A stretch of DNA of 28,148 nucleotides from an uncultured Clostridia bacterium. Its GTDB lineage: Bacteria; Bacillota; Clostridia; TANB77; CAG-465. Where the stretch lies: positions 1 to 28,148 of the forward strand of contig CARYZD010000013.1 in assembly GCA_949106495.1 (NCBI GenBank), given 5' to 3'. The position numbers were made by a program, and so were the translations under genes. Below the pieces are notes generated by a model. The model made no database searches. It saw nothing but the letters and a program-made list of their open reading frames with translations, and had not been told where the DNA came from. Of this stretch, positions 26,010 through 28,148 are shown in pieces (the first letter of the stretch is position 1; each line of letters begins with the position of its first letter).

Positions 26010-26037
26010 TTGTACTAATTTTAGCACAAACGTACAA
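26010..26037 (-). promoter_or_regulatory. Putative TetR operator
   Basis: Inverted repeat TTGTAC (26010-26015) and GTACAA (26032-26037), 16 bases apart, embracing the -10 box and most of the spacer of the TetR promoter. Position and symmetry fit a repressor site; it is a prediction only. Confidence 0.5.
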
Positions 26038-26047
26038 TTTTTGTCAA
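26018..26047 (-). promoter_or_regulatory. Promoter of the TetR/acyltransferase/GT8 operon
   Basis: Consensus -35 TTGACA (26042-26047) and -10 TAAAAT (26018-26023), 18-base spacer on the minus strand, directly after the hisS terminator. Confidence 0.75.
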
Positions 26048-26052
26048 GCATA

Positions 26053-26094
26053 TTAAAAACAAGAGGCTAGTATTATAAAATACTAACCTCTTGT
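26053..26094 (-). terminator. Terminator of hisS
   Basis: Stem 26059-26066 with 26087-26094 and 26068-26074 with 26079-26085, one internal mismatch, four-base loop, followed by a T run on the minus strand; three bases past the hisS stop codon. Confidence 0.85.
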
Positions 26095-26097
26095 ATA

Positions 26098-27414
26098 CTA
26101 TCCTAATTTTTCTAAAATCCCATCTTTAGTAAGCAATTCTTGCTCTCCTGTTTCCATATTTTTTAGAGTGTACATTTTCTTTTCAATTTCTTCTTCACCT
26201 ATTATTATTGTATAAGGTATTTCAAGATTATTTGCATAACTAAATTTAGCTTTTATTTTTGATTCTTCTTTATATATCTCATTTGGTATATTATTTTCTC
26301 TTAGTATATTAGAAATTTCAACAGCTTTTTCAAGACCAACTCCCATTGTTATAATATCTACTTTTGATATAGATTTTTTCTTAGTTGTTAGTAGTCCTAA
26401 TTCTTTTAAATTATAGAAAAGTCTTGTAAGACCAATTGATATTCCTACACCTGGTAAATCTTTTTTAGTATAATATCCTGCTAAGTTCTCATATCTTCCA
26501 CCAGAACATACACTTCCAATTGATTCATATCCTTTTAAATTAGTTTCGTATACAGTTCCAGTATAATAATCTAGTCCCCTTGCAATTGTTAAATCTACCA
26601 TAAAGTTTTCTTCTTCAACTTTAAATAATCTAACATATTTAATTACTTCTTCTAATTCTTCTAAACCTTTTTTAAATATATCACTACTAAATTTTAACTC
26701 TTTTAATTTTGTTATTTTTTCATCTGTAGTTCCATTTATGTTTAAGAATTCTTCTATTTTTAAAATATTTTCATCTGTTAAACCTAATTTTTTTAACTCT
26801 TCTTTAACAGCATCCATTCCGATTTTTTCTAATTTATCTACTATAATTAATATCTCTGTCATTTTATCTGAGATATTTAATTCATCAAATAAACCATTTA
26901 ATATTTTTCTATTATTTATTTTAATAACAAAATTAGAAAATCCTAAATTTTTAAATGTTGTATAGATTATACTTGGAATTTCTGCATCATTTATTATGCT
27001 TAATTTTCCATCTCCTATAATATCTATATCGCATTGATAAAATTCTCTATATCTTCCTTTTTGGGCTCTTTCTCCCCTAAAAACTTTTCCCACTTGATAT
27101 CTTCTATATGGAAAAGTTAAATCATTGTAGTATTCTGCCACATATTTTGCAAGTGGTACTGTTAAATCAAATCTAAGACTTAAATCCTTGTCTCCCTTTT
27201 TAAATGAATATATTTGTTTTTCTGTTTCTCCTCCAGCTTTTGCAAGTAATACTTCAGATGATTCAATTATAGGTGTTTCTTGTGGTAAAAAACCGTATAA
27301 TTCATAAGTCTTTCTAATTGTTTCTAACATTTCATTAAATTTTATTTGATCTTGTGGTAATAATTCCATAAATCCACTTAAAGTTCTTGGTTCTACTCTT
27401 TTTATTTCTTCCAT
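26098..27414 (-). CDS. hisS: Histidyl-tRNA synthetase
   Basis: Class II synthetase charging tRNA-His. 438 residues with motif 1 region, LRFDLTVPLAKYV, motif 2 FRGERAQKGRYREFYQCDID, the His-A block ARGLDYYTGTVYE, motif 3 GVGISIGLTRL, and a C-terminal anticodon-binding domain. Motif 2 (RYREFYQCD rather than RYRQFHQ), KINNRKILNG and IVDKLEKIGMDAVKEEL resemble the eukaryote/Bacteroidetes-like branch more than the common Bacillus/E. coli type; this is a reading from memory, not an alignment. The ATG at 27414 has a GGGAGAG site. A 220-base leader with a His-codon ORF and a terminator precedes it, with its own consensus promoter. Confidence 0.97.
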   Translation of the reverse strand: MEEIKRVEPRTLSGFMELLPQDQIKFNEMLETIRKTYELYGFLPQETPIIESSEVLLAKAGGETEKQIYSFKKGDKDLSLRFDLTVPLAKYVAEYYNDLTFPYRRYQVGKVFRGERAQKGRYREFYQCDIDIIGDGKLSIINDAEIPSIIYTTFKNLGFSNFVIKINNRKILNGLFDELNISDKMTEILIIVDKLEKIGMDAVKEELKKLGLTDENILKIEEFLNINGTTDEKITKLKELKFSSDIFKKGLEELEEVIKYVRLFKVEEENFMVDLTIARGLDYYTGTVYETNLKGYESIGSVCSGGRYENLAGYYTKKDLPGVGISIGLTRLFYNLKELGLLTTKKKSISKVDIITMGVGLEKAVEISNILRENNIPNEIYKEESKIKAKFSYANNLEIPYTIIIGEEEIEKKMYTLKNMETGEQELLTKDGILEKLG

Positions 27415-27460
27415 TTTAATCTCTCCCTATCTATATTATAATATTTATGTTTTTTAAAAT

Positions 27461-27492
27461 AAAAAAACACGTAAGTTCTTGGCCTTACGTGT
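27461..27492 (-). terminator. Attenuator terminator in the hisS leader (3:4)
   Basis: Perfect nine-bp stem 27484-27492 with 27467-27475, eight-base loop, followed by seven T on the minus strand. It stands between the leader ORF and hisS, 46 bases before the start codon, so transcription must pass it to reach the gene. Confidence 0.85.
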
Positions 27493-27530
27493 AAGTATAT
27501 CACACATCAGGCACAACAAACTATGCCTGA
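27487..27530 (-). promoter_or_regulatory. Alternative hairpins of the hisS leader (A:B and 2:3)
   Basis: A seven-bp hairpin forms between 27524-27530 and 27507-27513. An antiterminator candidate pairs 27501-27507 with 27487-27493 (seven pairs, two of them G-U, seven-base loop), occupying the 5' arm of the terminator. Strand 27503-27509 is also complementary to 27571-27577 at the His codons of the leader ORF, giving a competing 1:2 pairing. Confidence 0.6.
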
Positions 27531-27542
27531 GTTAACTTCTAG

Positions 27543-27608
27543 TTAAAACGCAGACATAGAATAAATATGATGATGTGCTAATGTGTTTATATTATTTTGT
27601 TTATTCAT
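27543..27608 (-). CDS. His-codon leader peptide of hisS (21 codons)
   Basis: A 21-residue ORF between the hisS promoter and the attenuator terminator. It has an ATG (27608), a GGAAGGAG site (27619-27626, spacing 10) and a TAA stop (27543-27545). Codons 12-14 are three consecutive CAT (...TLAHHHIYS...), the amino acid that the downstream enzyme charges. This is the arrangement of classical leader-peptide attenuators (as for enterobacterial his, trp and pheS): a ribosome stalled on His codons for want of charged tRNA-His would expose an antiterminator. No T-box consensus is present. The peptide itself is probably without function. Alternatively it is a chance ORF or an unrelated small protein. 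Confidence 0.7.
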   Translation of the reverse strand: MNKQNNINTLAHHHIYSMSAF

Positions 27609-27642
27609 TTTTATTCTACTCCTTCCAAAAATTTATATATAC

Positions 27643-27671
27643 ATTATACAATACTCACTTTTTTTTGTCAA
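27643..27671 (-). promoter_or_regulatory. Consensus promoter of hisS
   Basis: -35 TTGACA (27666-27671) and -10 TATAAT (27643-27648), both perfect, exact 17-base spacer on the minus strand. The -35 box abuts the stop codon of the upstream gene. A promoter this strong makes sense ahead of an attenuator. Confidence 0.85.
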
Positions 27672-28016
27672 CTAGAAAAGTATTATAGATAATAAAGAAT
27701 ACATAAAAAATGTTCCTAAAAATACTATATATGTTATACATGATGCAAATATTAAACCTGATTTTTTCCTACAAGTATTCTCTATATTCTTTGTAATACC
27801 TACTCTCCAAAAACATATAATAAATTCTATTACACTTGCAAAATAAATTGAAAATAGTGGTATTAAAAAGCTTATATTCCAAACTTTAGGAATATTATAA
27901 AAATTATTTATTATACCTATAATTAATAAAACTATCATTGTAACTATTGTAAAAACTTTTAATATGTTTATGGCACTATTAATTATTAATTCATAGATTT
28001 TATCTTTATCGTTCAT
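27672..28016 (-). CDS. Hypothetical small membrane protein
   Basis: 114 residues with three hydrophobic spans (about 18-36, 45-67 and 86-113), a short charged N-terminus and a basic cytoplasmic loop (GITKNIENTCRKK). I recognise no family and assign no function. The ATG at 28016 follows a GGTGAGAG site, with an extended -10 box upstream. There is no terminator between it and the hisS promoter, so some read-through into hisS is possible. Confidence 0.7.
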   Translation of the reverse strand: MNDKDKIYELIINSAINILKVFTIVTMIVLLIIGIINNFYNIPKVWNISFLIPLFSIYFASVIEFIICFWRVGITKNIENTCRKKSGLIFASCITYIVFLGTFFMYSLLSIILF

Positions 28017-28033
28017 ATTCTCTCACCATTTTT

Positions 28034-28042
28034 ATTATATCA
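28034..28042 (-). promoter_or_regulatory. Extended -10 box of the small membrane protein gene
   Basis: TATAAT (28034-28039) preceded by TGA on the minus strand, 17 bases before the start codon; no convincing -35 box. Confidence 0.45.
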
Positions 28043-28059
28043 CTAATTTGAATAATAAT

Positions 28060-28096
28060 TAATAAAAAAATAGAGAATTTTTTATTCTCTATTTTT
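28060..28096 (-). terminator. Terminator of a gene right of the window
   Basis: Thirteen-bp stem 28066-28078 with 28084-28096, five-base loop, followed by a T run on the minus strand. It should end a minus-strand transcript entering from the right. Confidence 0.75.
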
Positions 28097-28107
28097 CAGA
28101 GTGTTGA

Positions 28108-28137
28108 CAAACCCAGTAATATTTTTTACTGGGTTTG
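28108..28137. terminator. Second hairpin at the right edge
   Basis: Perfect 12-bp stem 28108-28119 with 28126-28137, six-base loop, T-rich bases after it on the plus strand only. It may be a plus-strand terminator or part of an intergenic element cut by the window edge. Confidence 0.5.
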
Positions 28138-28148
28138 ATTATTTTAGA

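Noticed and set aside
27415..27671. T-box riboswitch ahead of hisS
   Set aside because: The conserved T-box sequence (GGUGGNACC type) and the specifier stem architecture are not found; the leader ORF and simple hairpins explain the region better.
28097..28148. End of a mobile or interspersed element at the right edge
   Set aside because: The hairpin and adjoining TTGTCAACA-like bases occur once in the window, so no repeat can be demonstrated.

Overview
All 20 protein genes in this 28-kb window lie on the minus strand. The DNA is very A+T-rich, ribosome-binding sites are strong AGGAGG-type, and the gene families (Rel, RecJ, QueA/Tgt, dipicolinate synthase subunit A, LPXTG surface proteins) are those of a low-G+C Firmicute. 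A DpaA homologue suggests a spore-forming lineage of Clostridia. An uncultured gut Clostridia order is a plausible guess that the sequence alone cannot prove.

Layout in the direction of transcription (right to left). At the right edge are two hairpins, then a small membrane-protein gene. Next comes hisS, with its own promoter, a 21-codon leader ORF carrying three consecutive His codons, and a strong terminator before the synthetase start; it looks like a peptide-leader attenuator where Firmicutes normally use a T-box. A five-gene TetR operon follows: TetR, acyltransferase, two GT8 glycosyltransferases, acyltransferase, with a palindrome over its promoter. It probably makes or remodels an acylated glycoconjugate or glycolipid. 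Then comes recJ-rel-MBL hydrolase; the Rel protein has lost its hydrolase catalytic residues but keeps an intact synthetase. After that lie a guanylate-kinase-like gene broken by two one-base insertions, ung, a CmpB-like membrane protein, and a monocistronic major-pilin-like LPXTG gene. The queA operon follows: queA, ABC ATPase, an ABC permease fused to a CPBP protease, tgt, cls. The left end holds a second LPXTG protein with a 16-base homopolymer upstream of its promoter, a patatin-like phospholipase, and dpaA-folD.

The most notable observations are the His-codon leader of hisS, with mutually exclusive 1:2, 2:3 and 3:4 pairings visible; the hydrolase-dead Rel; the TetR/acyltransferase/GT8 operon; the transporter-protease fusion inside a queuosine operon; the homopolymer before a surface adhesin; and several intrinsic terminators that overlap the stop codon of the gene they end. 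No tRNA, rRNA, CRISPR array, transposase or complete mobile element was seen. No gene-free stretch exceeds 300 bases.
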